Of a stretch of DNA of 64,000 bases, positions 12,714 to 24,138 are shown in pieces. Source of the DNA: Flaccisagitta enflata (Eukaryota; Chaetognatha; Sagittoidea; Aphragmophora); NCBI GenBank assembly GCA_965153355.1, contig OZ231127.1:13330001-13394000 (forward strand), written 5' to 3'. The position numbers were made by a program, and so were the translations under genes. Positions within the stretch are counted from its first letter, which is position 1, and each line of letters opens with the position of its first letter. The notes beneath the pieces were generated by a model. It was not told the origin of the DNA. It saw nothing but the letters and a program-made list of their open reading frames with translations, and did not search any database.

Positions 12714-13852
12714 TAGATGATGTAGACGAGGATAGGAGGAAGAATATGATGAGGGAGAGATAATGAGGAAGAAGATGATGAGGGAGAGATAATGAGGAAG
12801 AAGGTGATGAGGGAGAGATAATGAGGAAGAAGATGATGAGGAAGAAGATGATGAGGAAGAAGATGATGAGGAAGAAGATGATGAGGAAGAAGATGAAGAG
12901 GATGAGGAAGAATATGAGGAAGAATATGAGGATGAAGATGAGTAAGATGTAAGAGGGGGTGATGATGGTGGTGGTGATTGTGGTGGTGATTGCGATGATG
13001 ATGATGATGATGATGATGTAGATTATACAACGTAAAACAACGTTTCATTCATTTGAATTCAGATGTTTCCCATCATCGAAACGTTGGAGCCCTTGTTTTT
13101 CGGCTCCCTTTGTTGTCTGGGCTCCAGTTCTATCCGAGGTTATGCCACCGACTCGAAAACCCCGCTTCTCGATGAGGACGATGATTTCTTTTCGTCCGAC
13201 GACGGAGACAACAAATTTGAGGTATATTTAGTTATCTACTTATCTTATTTAATTTTATCTCAAAAGAGCCGTTATGTTGAAAGTTGAATTATAAACACTT
13301 CATTGGAATTTCAATTCTTTCATTGAATTTATGGGTTCAGTGGAATATAGGTCTCATTGTCACAGCTTAAGTTGTCCTATCAGTTGAAAGCGTCATAAAA
13401 GGCTCCTAAGCGATGTTAGATTCGTTATTTCATTTCCTAGTTTCACCCTCGCCTCATCTTTTCCACACCCCCCCCCCCCTTTCAACCCTCCTCCATATAT
13501 TCTATCCTGGTTTCAGTTTGCCAAATCAGTTTCATCGTGGAAGCGAAACCTTTTCCGCGCCACTTTGGTCTTCCTCACTTCGGGATTTGCCATGTTCTTG
13601 AAGAATTACTTTTTCTACGTCTCGGCCCTGCTGGGCTCGGTGGGTTCCATCGCCCTCGCCTACATCCTGCCCTGTTTCTTCCATCTTTGCCTTTGCCGAC
13701 GAGGGTCATCCTCTTCCGGAGCCACGACGACGATGCCCTGGTCCGTCTGGGCCAAAGACGTCGCCATAATTCTTGTAGGCGTTGCCACGGGAGCTCTGGG
13801 CCTTTACTCGGTCATCAAAAAATTCATTGAAAATCCCCATGGATTTGTTTAA
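4551..13852 (+). CDS. SLC36-like (proton-coupled) amino-acid transporter with giant Ser/Thr-rich loop
   Basis: Ten exons join in frame: 4551-4666, 6452-6766, 6891-7003, 7210-7519, 8011-9650, 10915-11055, 11604-11719, 12430-12636, 13063-13221 and 13517-13852, giving about 1150 residues. The membrane core matches the SLC36/PAT branch of the amino-acid/auxin permease superfamily: a first helix with [17 protein letters not shown], a third-helix [14 protein letters not shown], and later [16 protein letters not shown] and IIFTYPLQ. The roughly 145-residue N-terminus is acidic and cytosolic-looking. Human SLC36 proteins are about 480 residues. The excess is mostly exon 5, about 546 residues of Ser/Thr/Pro with many NxS/T sites, inserted between the third and fourth helices, an extracellular loop in PAT transporters. 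Skipping exon 5 would break the frame. Substrate is not deducible. Confidence 0.88.
4794..5068 (+). mobile_element. Hairpin-ended short element (family H), intron 1 of the transporter
   Basis: Starts AAACAAGCCCGACCGGAC, contains a run of GGACxGACxGACGG words, and ends in a short hairpin (TGCGT...ACGCA) followed by TCTAAAAA. Other copies have the same architecture: 10283, 17364 (-), 23555, 56194 (-), 57277 (-), 60125 (-), 60660 and 61678. Confidence 0.65.
6050..6450. repeat. Tandem repeat of about 75 bp at the 3' end of transporter intron 1
   Basis: About six units carrying TTCATTATCGTTAGATTGTCGTCCC...CATGCTGTGCCCCATTAGCCCC (shown in parts; period roughly 68-77 bp). The last unit runs into the real acceptor TATCGTTAAAG at 6451, so each unit carries a look-alike of the splice acceptor. 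Confidence 0.75.
7805..7902. repeat. (AAGAAA)n microsatellite in transporter intron 4
   Basis: About 15 copies of a six-base purine unit. The Phe/Ser-repeat ORF on the minus strand is an artefact of it. Confidence 0.9.
8011..9650 (+). other. Mucin-like exon 5 of the transporter
   Basis: A single 1640-base exon, flanked by a strong acceptor (CTCTCGCGCAG) and donor (TTTTAG/GTAATT), in the same frame as its neighbours (two bases carried in, one carried out). It encodes Ser/Thr/Pro-rich low-complexity sequence: ACAACA-type Thr runs near 8750 and 9410, and a [13 protein letters not shown] repeat near 8910. NxS/T sequons suggest heavy glycosylation. It contains no helix and no Cys-rich domain. Confidence 0.85.
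10283..10450 (+). mobile_element. Hairpin-ended short element (family H)
   Basis: Runs from AAAACAAGGCCGGATACACGG through a GACGGACCGACC run to TATAGAGTCGCGTGTCCGCGAC and then TAAAAA (given in parts). The terminal 7-bp stem AGTCGCG/CGCGACT with a TGTC loop is perfect. It lies in intron 5 of the transporter. Confidence 0.7.
11930..12200. repeat. (CA)/(CAGA) microsatellite
   Basis: Mixed ACAC and CAGACAGA repeat in transporter intron 7. The Cys/Val-Ser ORFs on the other strand are artefacts. Confidence 0.9.
12660..13020. repeat. (GAT)n and (GAAGAT)n repeats in transporter intron 8
   Basis: A pure ATG/GAT run at about 12665-12715 is followed by degenerate GATGAGGAAGAA units up to the exon 9 acceptor. 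Met- and His-rich ORFs here are not genes. Confidence 0.9.
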
Positions 13853-14139
13853 TGGATTTGGAAAAAATGTAAACATGATAAAAAAAAAACAAACAAAACA
13901 AAACCACATCAAAAAAACTAACAAATGATAGAAGCTTGGCTTCTGCTGACTGTCATGTATATGCCGGAGGAGAATTGGGCAAAGTTCCACGTTTCCCCCG
14001 TCCCTCTACGCTTCATTTTCGGGAGCTTTGATTCATAATCGTTATATATTGCCCGATTTGGTCTCCATCTTTATTTCTAAGAAACGGAAACCCGATGGTG
14101 CTAATAATATTCCTTTCCAGTACATGTTTATCTCACTTT

Positions 14140-14556
14140 ACACATGGACGCAAAATACAGCGTGATGAGGCGCCAAAAGCCAAAAAAAATTTAGCACCCC
14201 CCATTACAGCCATATTGGCTGATTGAAAATTCTCATGGAAAGTAATTTTGAGTAATTTAGGGGAATACAAATGGCGTCATCAGAGCGATTTTTGAGATCG
14301 TGACTAAAACCTTGAAATTTATCACTTTAACTCATAAAACATACACTCTTGGAAAAATACAGAAAATAGAGTAAAAAATGATAAATTTCAAGGTTCTAGG
14401 TACAATCTCAAAATTCCCTCTGATGACGCCACTCATATTCCCATTAGTGACTCAAAACAACTTTTAAAAGGAAATTTCAATCAGCGAAATTGGCTATAGT
14501 GGGGGGGTGCAAAAACTTTTGGCGCCTCATCACGCTGCATTTTGCGTCCATGTGTA
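14140..14556. mobile_element. Long-TIR MITE, mariner-like (TA-flanked)
   Basis: The whole 0.4-kb element is an inverted repeat with arms of about 190 bp. It starts CACATGGACGCAAAATACAG after TA and ends with the complement CATTTTGCGTCCATGTG followed by TA. TA at both flanks fits a Tc1/mariner-type target duplication. It is the only structure seen in the 1.8-kb gap between the transporter and HAX1; the rest of the gap shows nothing. Confidence 0.75.
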
Positions 14557-15648
14557 GATGGAGAAGTCTTCATGCCTCCGCAGTCCCTAGACGTCAGACG
14601 TGTGCTCACAGCAGTAGATATGAGCCTTGGGTGGAACGGAGCTCATCATTCCATTTTGATAACTGTGTATGGCGTGTACGTGTCGATCGATTTATGTATA
14701 CATTCCACTTCGGGCCTTTTTTGGTGATGTTGAATTTGTGATTGACTCCATTTTTGCCACAAAATAGTTTGATGGAAGGTTAGGGGGGATAAATGGTTAA
14801 AAAAGTTTTCAAATCAAACTTGTACTGCTCATACAAAAGTCTCTGCTTGGGATACTTGTAATGTCACAAAAGATCGGGATGCTTGTGTTTTCACCATGAT
14901 CTTCATCTCCATTTTGAAACTTAACCTTAGCCCGAATTTTTTGTGATTTGTACTGCCCATTTTGGCCATTTTCTTCCACTATTATGTTTGTACCGTAACG
15001 TTTTTAACTGTAACCAATCGGCGGTTTCCTTAGCCTTGCAAATGTAAGGGAATTACGTATTTCATGGATTTTTATTGCGTCTTTTTTATACAATTAGGTG
15101 CAAAGTTTTCCCTTCGATTATCGAGATTTGATATATGTTAGTAGCTTCGGGGAAGGAATCATAGTATCATAATGTTATCCTTTCTGTCAACTATTCTGTC
15201 AACTATCTGTCAACTGTCTAGGTTTTTACCACATTTTCAGAAGCGAATTGCGTAGCTGTATGGAACTTTTTTCACACTTTGGTTATTTTGATAGCAAGAA
15301 CGATTCCTACGCAGGATTTTGAGTGTGCCACTTTGCGAAACTATTATTCAACACTCGTTAAGTCACCCCGAACTTTTTTCCGTTGATTACCCCCACGATG
15401 AAATTCTGTCGTTATAACCCACTAATTCGTGAATTAACCGCGCTGGTGTCTTGAGTCACTACACACGTTCTGCATAATTAGATAAAACGTATTCAATGTT
15501 ACGTTTCTATTTTCACAGTTCCGCACATCCATTATGGTGCCCTCCCAAGTGATTGGTACTACTTTTGACGTCGTTCTGTCGCGAGGGCGTTTGCGGCGAT
15601 GAGATAAAAGTTGACTAGACTGGGAGGTAGAGATCTTAACTTTTTTTA

Positions 15649-18600
15649 ATGTCAATTTCTGTGAGAAAGATGAGCTTGGACGACTTTATTCGAGGACTGT
15701 TGAACATCCCCTCTCACGATCCTCGCGATGGCTCGGCGAGAGGAGGAGGAGGAGGAGGAGGAGGAGGAGGAGGAGGAGGAGGAGGAGGAGGAGGAGGAAT
15801 GGGAAGTAGTGGGAGAAGCGGCGGCGGAGGAGGAGAAGGAAGTGATGGTCGTCCGCGTGAGCCATTTGATTTACCACCGCGAGGAAGTCGAGATGGAACC
15901 GAAGACATTTACGACTTTGACCGTTTCATTCAAAGACAAATGCAATCGATTTTCGCGCCGTTTTTCGGAGGCTCGTCTTCTCCCCGTGGGGACTGGGACT
16001 CGTTTTGGTCCGGGTCGTCCAACCCGGCCATTGGAGACGGTGGAGGTAATGGAAAATGATGATTTGTCATGGAATCGTCATTTCTTTAAGCATTGCTTTA
16101 CAACTGTATCAATTTCGTCCCCCTTAAAACCGTCGCTCACTGTAAGGTTCCCCTTGGTATGATTGGCTTAATGACCCTTTGATAAAGCTATCCTACACAC
16201 CCACTGCTTCCTCTTGCCATTCAGTCTTGAAGGAGGTACATGGAATAGGGTAGAGTGGGGTAAAATGGGTCAGCAGGGTAAAGTGGGTCACTTTACTTTT
16301 TTTTAAATTTTGCTAAAATCTGTTGAAATGAAGCAATTTTTGCTGTTGATCTAAGGAAAAGGATACTATATCCTCCTTCAAGAGAGATAATTACCCCTTG
16401 TTTGTAATGTTTGGATGCATTGTAAAAATAAATAGTAAATTGATAAAAATTGTGCGTCACTAGGCATTAAACCAACTTCTGCTTTCCATGGAGACCAAAT
16501 AGAGGAGGAAAGCAATTACCCACTGCCTACGTACTACAGTTGGATGGTTAAATGTAGGCAGTAATAGTTTTCAGTTTTTTTGTGTAGTTAGCTAAGAAAT
16601 TAATTTTTAGTAATGTGGGGTAAAATGGGTCACCATGCTAAAATCATGAAATTTTCACAAAAATGCTGAGATATGCTTGTTATCCAATCTCATGGGTCAG
16701 AGTAGGTGAGATACAGCTGATTCCTGCCCTGAATATCTTTTTCCATTGTTGTTTAAAGATTTTATAATATAAATACAATAATTTGATGCTAATTTGATGC
16801 TAAACTGATTTTTTCAAAAAACATATCACATAACCTTATATTTCTTGCCTTAAAATCCTTTTTTTAGCTCAATTTATATGTTAGGTCATTTATTTTTCAC
16901 TAATGCATTGTAACTTTTCACTTAGAATGAAGTAGTTGTCGATATCTTTTGAAAGAAGGTAGGTGACCCATTTTACCCCACCTAGATGGGGTAAAATGGG
17001 TCACCTACTCGTTTTTAAAATGGGGTGGGTTGCCCTCCTCGCTCATTTCTAAGAGGCAATTTTCTTTTTTGTAGTAGTAGAGAAAACACACATTGTCCAT
17101 AATCAATCATAAAATTCTTCATTTTAGAAAAAAAATTCAGAGATATTAAAAAAATAATCGAAAAAGTGACCCATTTTACCCCACTTCACCCTACCGCGCC
17201 AAGTGAAACAAAAGAAAACGACATAACTTTGCTTCTAGAGATAGTAGATCAATTTTGTAAAAAGATCCAGAGAGCTCTTAAAAAACGATTTTTTACTGTT
17301 CAGTTCAGAGTCTATGAGGAAGAACTACTTAGTGCTCACATCATTTTGAAAAACTACAGCTTTTTAGATGCGTCCTCGCATCTCTATAATAGGCTGTGTC
17401 CGTCGGTCGGTTGGTTGGTTACGCATTCATAAAAAGTATCAAAATCAAGCATTTTTTTTAACAGAAAAGTGGTTCTACCCCAGTAAAAGAAGCATACATC
17501 AAGTAATTCATTCATTCAATCATTCATTCATTCACAAATAATATTCATTCATAAAAAAACATTCATTCATAAAAAACGTTCATTCAAAGAGGACGCATCG
17601 TTGGCCTACTTGGCCTTGTTTTAATGTTTTAAAGGAAAATTGAGGATTTTTAATGGTTTTGAACATAAAATTAGTGGTTCCCATTAAGATATTGAGCAAA
17701 AATTGTAGGATTTTACCAAACTTGATTCAAATTCAGTTTAAATTTTAGATATACTCGCCTTGTTTTAAAAATTAAACTAACAAATTGGACTAATGAAGAC
17801 AACTCAGAGGATCCATCTTCTTTGAGCAACATATTGCAGGGGGTGGAAAGCTAAAACGTTTTTAGCATTTTTTAGCGTTTTTTAGCATTTTTTAGCGTTT
17901 TTTAGCATTTTTTAGCATTTTTTAGCAAAATCTTCCTCCTATCTCCGGTGCTAAAACAGTTTAGAGTTTCCGTGCTAAAACACTGGTATATTCTGCCTTT
18001 ATTTCAGTTATTTTGGGCGGCGATTTGGTCTACAATGTTTTAGCACTGAATATTCACTGTTTTAGCATAGAAAATTCACTGTTTTAGCATTGAATATTCA
18101 CTGTTTTAGCTTCGATCTGTGTTTTAGCATCCCAGTGTTTTAGCTAAATCAAGTGTTTTAGCATTAATGGTGTTTTAGCAAAGTGTTTTAGCACCATGGT
18201 GTTTTAGCCTGATTATGTTTTAGCACCAATTTTTTTTTAGCACAGTGTTTTAGCAATTGTTTTAGCTAATTTCAAAGGTGTTTTAGCATTGTGAGGTGTT
18301 TTAGCAATGTTCTTTGTTTTAGCAAAAGTCATGTTTTAGCGAAGTGTTTTAGCAGAGTGTTTTAGCAATTTTTAGCATGTTTTAGCAATTTTTAGCATGT
18401 TTTAGCATATTCCTACTGTTTTAGCATATTCCTCCTTTCTTGGTGATGGTGCTAAAAAATGCTAAAAAATGCTAAAAAACGCTAAAAAATGCTAAAAAAC
18501 GCTAAAAAATGCTAAAAACGTTTTAGCTTTCCACCCCCTGATATTGGAAGTGGTGAAAAAAAACACCAGTTTTCTTGATTTGAAATGTCCCCACTGTATC

Positions 18601-21515
18601 CGTTCCAACAATTTCATAAAAAAATTTTGAATTATCTTTAATATGAGCCCAATCTTATGTATTTAGCTCAATTCGTTTGGAAATGATACTGAATTAAAGA
18701 TGAAAGGTTCAGCTGCTTTGAAAGAGAGAAATTTGATAAAATGATTTTTTTCAAAATGAATATTTTTAAAACACATTCTATGGAGGGCCAAAACCATTAG
18801 GAGGTTTCAATGTATCAGAACAGGATAAAATCGTTTTTACAGTGCTTTCTAACACTTTTTTCAGATTTGAAATATCTTTTTCCAATGCAGAATTACATCG
18901 TTTTCTTTTGGCGGGGTATTCCCTGTATATCCGAGGAGATCATACATACCGGCGACCTTTATCGTCACATTAACCAGTGCTAAAATATGTTTCCTCCGAC
19001 AGATCCGGCGCCATTTTCAAACCGACCGACGGATGACGATGACGATTCCGGTGGCTTCAGCGGACCTCGAATTCACATTTGGACGTGGCAAGATACACGG
19101 GATGAGTTTGGTGATGATGATAGAGGTGGATTCCAGTGGGGTGGTGGAGGAGGCGGAAGAGGTGGTGGTGGTGGGGGGCTGTGGGGCAAGGAAGGAGGGA
19201 TCTTGGATGGGGACGACGACGACGATGACTGCGGATGTCATGGCTTGCCCGCAGATCCTGGTGGAGGGAATGACAATTGGCATTCTAATTCGCGAATTGA
19301 CGGTAACGAAGCACTCGTATTTGGAACAGAATTCTCAGAAATATGTTAATAATCGAGATAATTGGCGGTTTTCATAATTTGGCGGTTGTTGGCCTGTTTT
19401 CAACTGGCTTTTTGTTGACAACTGGCCGTTTGTTGTCACCTGGCCGTTTGTTGTCACCTGGCATTTTGTTTTCACCTGACCTATTGTCACCTGGCCTTCT
19501 ATTTTCACCTGGACTTTGGTTGTCGTCTGACCTTCTACTTTCACCTGGACTTTGGTCGTCACTTGGCTTTTTGTTGTCGCCTTGCCTTTTGTTGTCACTT
19601 GGCCTCATGTTGTCACTGGGCTTTTTGTTTTCCCTTGACCTTTTGTTTTCCCCTAGCCTTTTGTTTTCCCTTGACCTTTTGTTTTCCCCTGGCCTTTTGT
19701 TTTCCCCTGGCCTTTTGTTTTCCCCTGGCCTTTTGTTTTCCCCTGGCCTTTTGTTTTCTCCTGGCCTTTTGTTTTCTCCTGGCCTTTTGTTTTCTCCTGG
19801 CCTTTTGTTTCCCCTGGCCTTTTGTTTTCCCTGGCCTTTTGTTTTCACCCAGCTTTTTGTTCGTTGTTCATTTTGATTTTGTATGTCTACTAGAACTCGT
19901 CTTTCTTCCTCCGTATTTTTACACCCCCCTCCCTCCCTTGATCATCTGTTCATCCTGTTCTTTTACTCAAAACTCCCCTTCCATTATCATGCCCGCCCAT
20001 CAGGTTTGGACATATTTCGCAGTTTCTTTGGTGGTGGCTTCGACGATTTGTTTCGTATGGTCCGGCCCCCTGGAGACAACCGACGAGATGAATTGTTCCT
20101 GGACGAGGATGCAGGTAAACTGGAAATCTCGCGGCTTAACTCTAATCCTGATTCGTCCAATTCTGGTCCGAGATCTCTTATCAATTTTCAACCAAAAAAG
20201 ATGGGGTTTAAAAAAAACCCAGAAAACTGAAGTATTCTTGTTTTGAGTTGTGCTAATTGGCCTCTTATCTTCTCAAAATGATTTAAAGCGATTTCTGTAA
20301 TTCAACCAGGCAAGCTGGTATCACTTGATACAGGTTTGTTCTGATTAGGATTTAGGCATTTTATTGAATGTATTATTTCAGATGCCATACACGTGCGCAT
20401 TGCTTTCGATCTTTTCTCCCCAACAGCCACAGGATCGATGCCAGATTCGATGATACGTCGTAACGGCAAATCTCTGCGAGACTCTATGCTCAAGAAACCC
20501 ATTATCGGCGAAACAACGCCATCTAACGGCGACGAATCGAATAATAAACCTCTTTTGGAAAAAGACGATTCCGCTTTGTCCAAACTTAATCCTGGTGACG
20601 ATTCTTCGCGAAAAAAAGACATTGGCCGTGACTTAACTCGGCGTGATGAAACTCTGGACTTGAACGACGACGAGAAAAGGAGAGAAATTGAAAGGATCTT
20701 AAATGGTCGTGATAATCACGATGATGACAAGCGCGGCGTCATCGTCAGACGACCTCCCTCTCCTCCTCCTCCTCCTCCTCCTCCTCCTCCTCCGCCGCCG
20801 CCTTTCTCAGACTCGGATTTCTCCGCGCGCTTTTCATTTCCACGATGGTTTTGGAACGGCTGGCTTTTCGGTGGCGGGAATCACGGTAGTGGTGGTGGCG
20901 GTAGTCGCTACAACGACGGAGACTATGATGGTGGTGATGACGACGATGGTGGAAGTATTGTAAGAGGTGGAAAATAACGTATGTTAATCATAGGCGATTG
21001 TCACATCTCCAAAGTCTCTTAACACTTTGTGACATTTTCCATGAGGCGCCTCCACACAGTCCATTTCCGGCGCCTTACAGTATTTTCAGCATCGAACCAA
21101 AGGCAAATCATCAGCGACCTCATTCACAGGGTGCGTTTCTAGTCACAGACAATCGCTTTTTGGAATGGCCACTCGGTCGCTCGCTACGTTCGTTCGCTCG
21201 CACCGCTCTTTCCGCTCACTTGCTGCGCAGCGCTTCGCTTTGCTAAATGCTAAATGCGTTCAACGGGAACAAACGCGTTTTTTGTTTTCACTAGAAACAC
21301 GCCCTTGGTTCCAATCGAGTTTTATCTCCACTTCGACGTCGACGACAGTCAAACCAGATGGCACCGTAGAGACGAGAAAGACCGTTAGAGAAAATGGAAC
21401 TGTAACGGAAGCGACCACGAGAAAGAAAGACGGCAGATTCGGCAGCGTGACGACGATGAGAGACCGAGACGGGGTGGAAACTGTCACGAGAACCGGGGAT
21501 CAATCTTTGTTTTGA
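15649..21515 (+). CDS. HAX1: HAX1 homologue (HCLS1-associated protein X-1)
   Basis: Six exons join in frame: 15649-16045, 19003-19302, 20004-20114, 20382 (or 20427)-20959, 21090-21130 and 21320-21515, about 525-540 residues. Family landmarks: an N-terminal MSLDDFIRGLLNIP (second Met at 15670 aligns best with vertebrate MSLFDLFRGF), a DDD acidic patch, GGGFDDLFRMV, SLRDSMLKKP, and the C-terminal TVKPDGTVETRKTV block. HAX1 is a mitochondrial/ER-associated, anti-apoptotic regulator in vertebrates. This copy is about twice the human length because of Gly-, Pro- and Asp-rich runs in exons 1, 2 and 4. Exon 4 has two possible in-frame acceptors. The tiny exon 5 is the least certain part. A polyadenylation signal AATAAA lies at 21731. 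Confidence 0.85.
16245..17198. mobile_element. MITE with TAGGGT..GTGGGGTAAAATGGGTCA ends, HAX1 intron 1
   Basis: The left end at 16247 (TAGGGTAGAGTGGGG, then TAAAATGGGTCA) and the right end near 17195 are inverted repeats. The same word TGGGGTAAAATGGGTCAC recurs inside at about 16616 and as a palindrome at 16965-17010. It has no ORF. Confidence 0.7.
17364..17631 (-). mobile_element. Hairpin-ended short element (family H), reverse orientation
   Basis: Read on the minus strand it starts AAACAAGGCCAAGTAGGCC and ends TATAGAGATGCGAGGACGC followed by ATCTAAAAA. The hairpin AGATGCG/CGCATCT has a different sequence from other copies but pairs perfectly. An ATTC-rich microsatellite lies inside. Confidence 0.65.
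17837..18540. mobile_element. CAGGGGGTGG inverted-repeat element with 6-bp target duplication
   Basis: Starts CAGGGGGTGGAAAGCTAAAA and ends with the complement TTTTAGCTTTCCACCCCCTG. ATATTG flanks both sides directly (17831-17836 and 18541-18546). The interior is built of TTTTAGCA/GCTAAAA words resembling telomere repeats. It has no coding capacity. A shorter relative sits at 32547-33006. Confidence 0.8.
19400..19865. repeat. 18-bp minisatellite in HAX1 intron 2
   Basis: Units of GGCCTTTTGTTTTCCCCT, purest at 19660-19830 and degenerate upstream. Because the unit is a multiple of three, long Leu/Phe/Pro and Lys/Arg/Gly ORFs appear on both strands. They have no splice or domain support. Confidence 0.9.
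21129..21304. mobile_element. GGGYGTGTTTCTAGT-ended MITE (family G) forming most of HAX1 intron 5
   Basis: Left end GGGTGCGTTTCTAGTCA, right end CACTAGAAACACGCCC, interior of CGCTCGCTACGTTCGTTCGC words. In the best HAX1 model the 5' splice site (G/GTGCGT at 21131) lies inside the left terminal repeat. Other copies: 37396-37657, 54001-54250, 54644-54814 (left end missing) and a remnant around 61503-61660. Confidence 0.65.
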
Positions 21516-22154
21516 GACGTGGGGTCTGTCTTTCTGTCGGTCTGCCTGTCAGTCGACATTAAGGGGAAAAAAATATCGTGCTTAGTGTAAACGACTGTTT
21601 AGACTTTAGAAATGATTGACTGATATTTACTGAATACGTGGTTTTCTTATGTCTTTCTTTGTGAGTGTATGCTTTACATCGTCTTTGAGGGTTGTATTTG
21701 TTCTCAGGTCGTTGACTTTGCTATCTGGGAAATAAATATACGTACAGCTTGAGAAAACTAAGCCTTTTTATTCATTGATGGAAAAATGTATTTAAATAAA
21801 TCAATTTTCAGTTGATATATAGTATTTTGAACTATCAAGTGTCTCTGTTTCGAGTTTCTATTGGATTGGCCTATGATTTTTGGCCACATCGAGTTATTTC
21901 TCGATGTGGTCTATAACATAGCTTTGAAAATTCCTTACGTATACAGTACGAGAATCGAAGAATTGACCAACTCCAGGGAAGCGATATCTGCCTAACCGCT
22001 ATGAATCAAGCTAAAAATTTTTACCCCATACTGCACGCTGTACGCTGAGTCAAACTAGGTAATTTTCATCTCACCATGCACCATAATCAATAGCTCATTT
22101 TGTATATCTCCATGAACATATCTAACAGCACAAAGCTGACTATAGTGGCTCACA

Positions 22155-22700
22155 AGAACACATACACACACAAGTACACACATACACAAGCACACAAGTA
22201 TACACATACACATACGCACACAAGTACACACAAACACAAGCACACAAGTATACACATACACATACGCACACAAGTACACACAAACACACGCACACAAGTA
22301 TACACATACACACAAACACACGCACAAAAGTAAACACATGCACACAAGTACACATACGTACAAAAATACATGTATGAATACAAGTACACGCACAGGTACA
22401 TGTTCACACTGAGCGGAGTGCACACACACACACACTCACTCACTCACTCACTCACTCACTCACTCACTCACTCACTCACTCACTCACACACACACACACA
22501 CACACAAACACTCACACACTCACACAAACACTCACACACTCACACACTCACAAACACACACTCACAAACACACACTCACACACTCACAAACACACACTCA
22601 CAAACACACACTCACAAACACACACTCACAAACACACACTCACACACAAACACACACTCACAAACACACACTCACAAACACGCTCACAAACACACACACA
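22155..22700. repeat. (CA)n-rich microsatellite
   Basis: Alternating ACAC, ACACAAGTA and CACT units in three sub-blocks. Confidence 0.9.
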
Positions 22701-22784
22701 CAGTGATTTGTAGACCGATGTTTGACGATATGACGAAATGTGCAACAAAAAGTCGTCTGTTACTTTGCGAGAGACGGCGAGGGC

Positions 22785-23244
22785 GAGAGCGAGAGAGAGT
22801 GAGAGAGAGCGAGAGAGAGTGAGAGAGAGTGAGTGAGAGAGAGAGAGTGAGTGAGTGAGAGTGAGTGAGAGAGAGTGAGTGAGTGAGAGAGAGTGAGTGA
22901 GTGAGTGAGAGAGAGTGAGTGAGTGAGTGAGAGAGAGTGAGTGAGAGAGAGTGAGTGAGTGAGAGAGAGTGAGTGAGTGAGAGAGAGTGAGTGAGAGAGA
23001 GTGAGTGAGAGAGAGTGAGTGAGTGAGAGTGAGTGAGAGAGAGAGAGTGAGTGAGAGAGAGTGAGTGAGAGAGAGTGAGTGAGAGAGAGTGAGTGAGAGA
23101 GAGTGAGTGAGAGAGAGTGAGTGAGAGAGAGTGAGTGAGAGAGAGTGAGTGAGAGTGAGTGAGTGAGAGTGAGTGAGAGTGAGTGAGTGAGAGTGAGTGA
23201 GTGAGAGAGAGTGAGTGAGAGTGAGTGAGAGAGAGTGAGTGAGA

Positions 23245-23292
<48 letters not shown>

Positions 23293-23515
23293 GAGAGAGA
23301 GAGTGAGTGAGAGAGAGTGAGTGAGAGAGAGTGAGTGAGAGAGAGTGAGCGAGAGAGAGTGAGCGAGAGAGAGTGAGCGAGAGAGAGTGAGCGAGAGAGA
23401 GTGAGCGAGAGAGAGTGAGCGAGAGAGAGTGAGCGAGAGAGAGTGAGCGAGAGAGAGTGAGAGAGAGCGAGAGAGAGAGAGCGAGAGAGAGCGAGAGAGC
23501 GTGTGTGTGATAGAG
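22785..23515. repeat. (GAGAGT)n / (GAGC)n repeat
   Basis: Purine-rich array of GA, GAGT and GAGC units about 730 bp long. Confidence 0.95.
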
Positions 23516-24138
23516 AGTGAGAGCACCACATGTATGGACTAAATATGGCCATTTTTGAGCCATGAGGTCAAAGACCGCAAAAACCCCGAAAATAAGTGGG
23601 ACTTTGGGACAGATGGACGGATGGACCGACAAAGCGGGATGTAGAGTCATGTACCGCGCGACTAAAAATCAATGCAACAGTTTATTTGATGCATAATACC
23701 TTTACTATCATATACGACAAAAAAGTTTCATGCCTTGTGCTTATCGATGGCGCTAATTGTACCCTCATGAGTTTATTTTCACTAACAGAAGTAATGTTAT
23801 AGAATGAGCGGTGTCGACAAAAGGTAAGGGTGCTGGAGATTTCGACCACTCCTCACCCTGTTTTTTACTCTCATCTGTTAAGCATTCTGCATTACGGAAA
23901 ATGAAATAGGTTTTTTATTTAACTTGATAATTACCGCTCAGTCAAGAGTGAGCCGTAATTTCGTCGCAAAATCTGAGAAAAATCATAATTGAGTAAAATC
24001 TGACTAGACTGTTCTCTTGCCTGAACTCTTCTACTTTTTCCTGATATCCATCTATCGCTGGTTTATTCCCACCCAAGATAAAAACTTTATTCATGAACGA
24101 TTTCGTTATTTTGGCAGATGTCAAGATTTCATTCGAAT

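Larger units (their letters stand above)
21740..24138. other. Intergenic simple-repeat region
   Basis: Contains (CA)n at 22155-22700, (GAGAGT/GAGC)n at 22785-23515 and one family H element at about 23555-23668. The very long Leu/Ser/His ORFs on the minus strand at 22.6-23.6 kb are products of the GAGAGT repeat. I see no gene. Confidence 0.8.

Noticed and set aside
17870-18530. Interstitial telomere tract
   Set aside because: The TTTTAGCA words are irregular, flip orientation and lie strictly inside terminal inverted repeats with a target duplication, so they are part of a transposable element.
19343-20246. Leu/Phe/Pro ORF of 177-227 residues and Lys/Gly/Arg ORF opposite
   Set aside because: Encoded by the 18-bp minisatellite in HAX1 intron 2; only the segment at 20004-20114 is a true exon.
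22626-23650. Long Ser/Leu/His ORFs (about 300 residues, minus strand)
   Set aside because: Produced by the GAGAGT repeat, which lacks stop codons in any frame.
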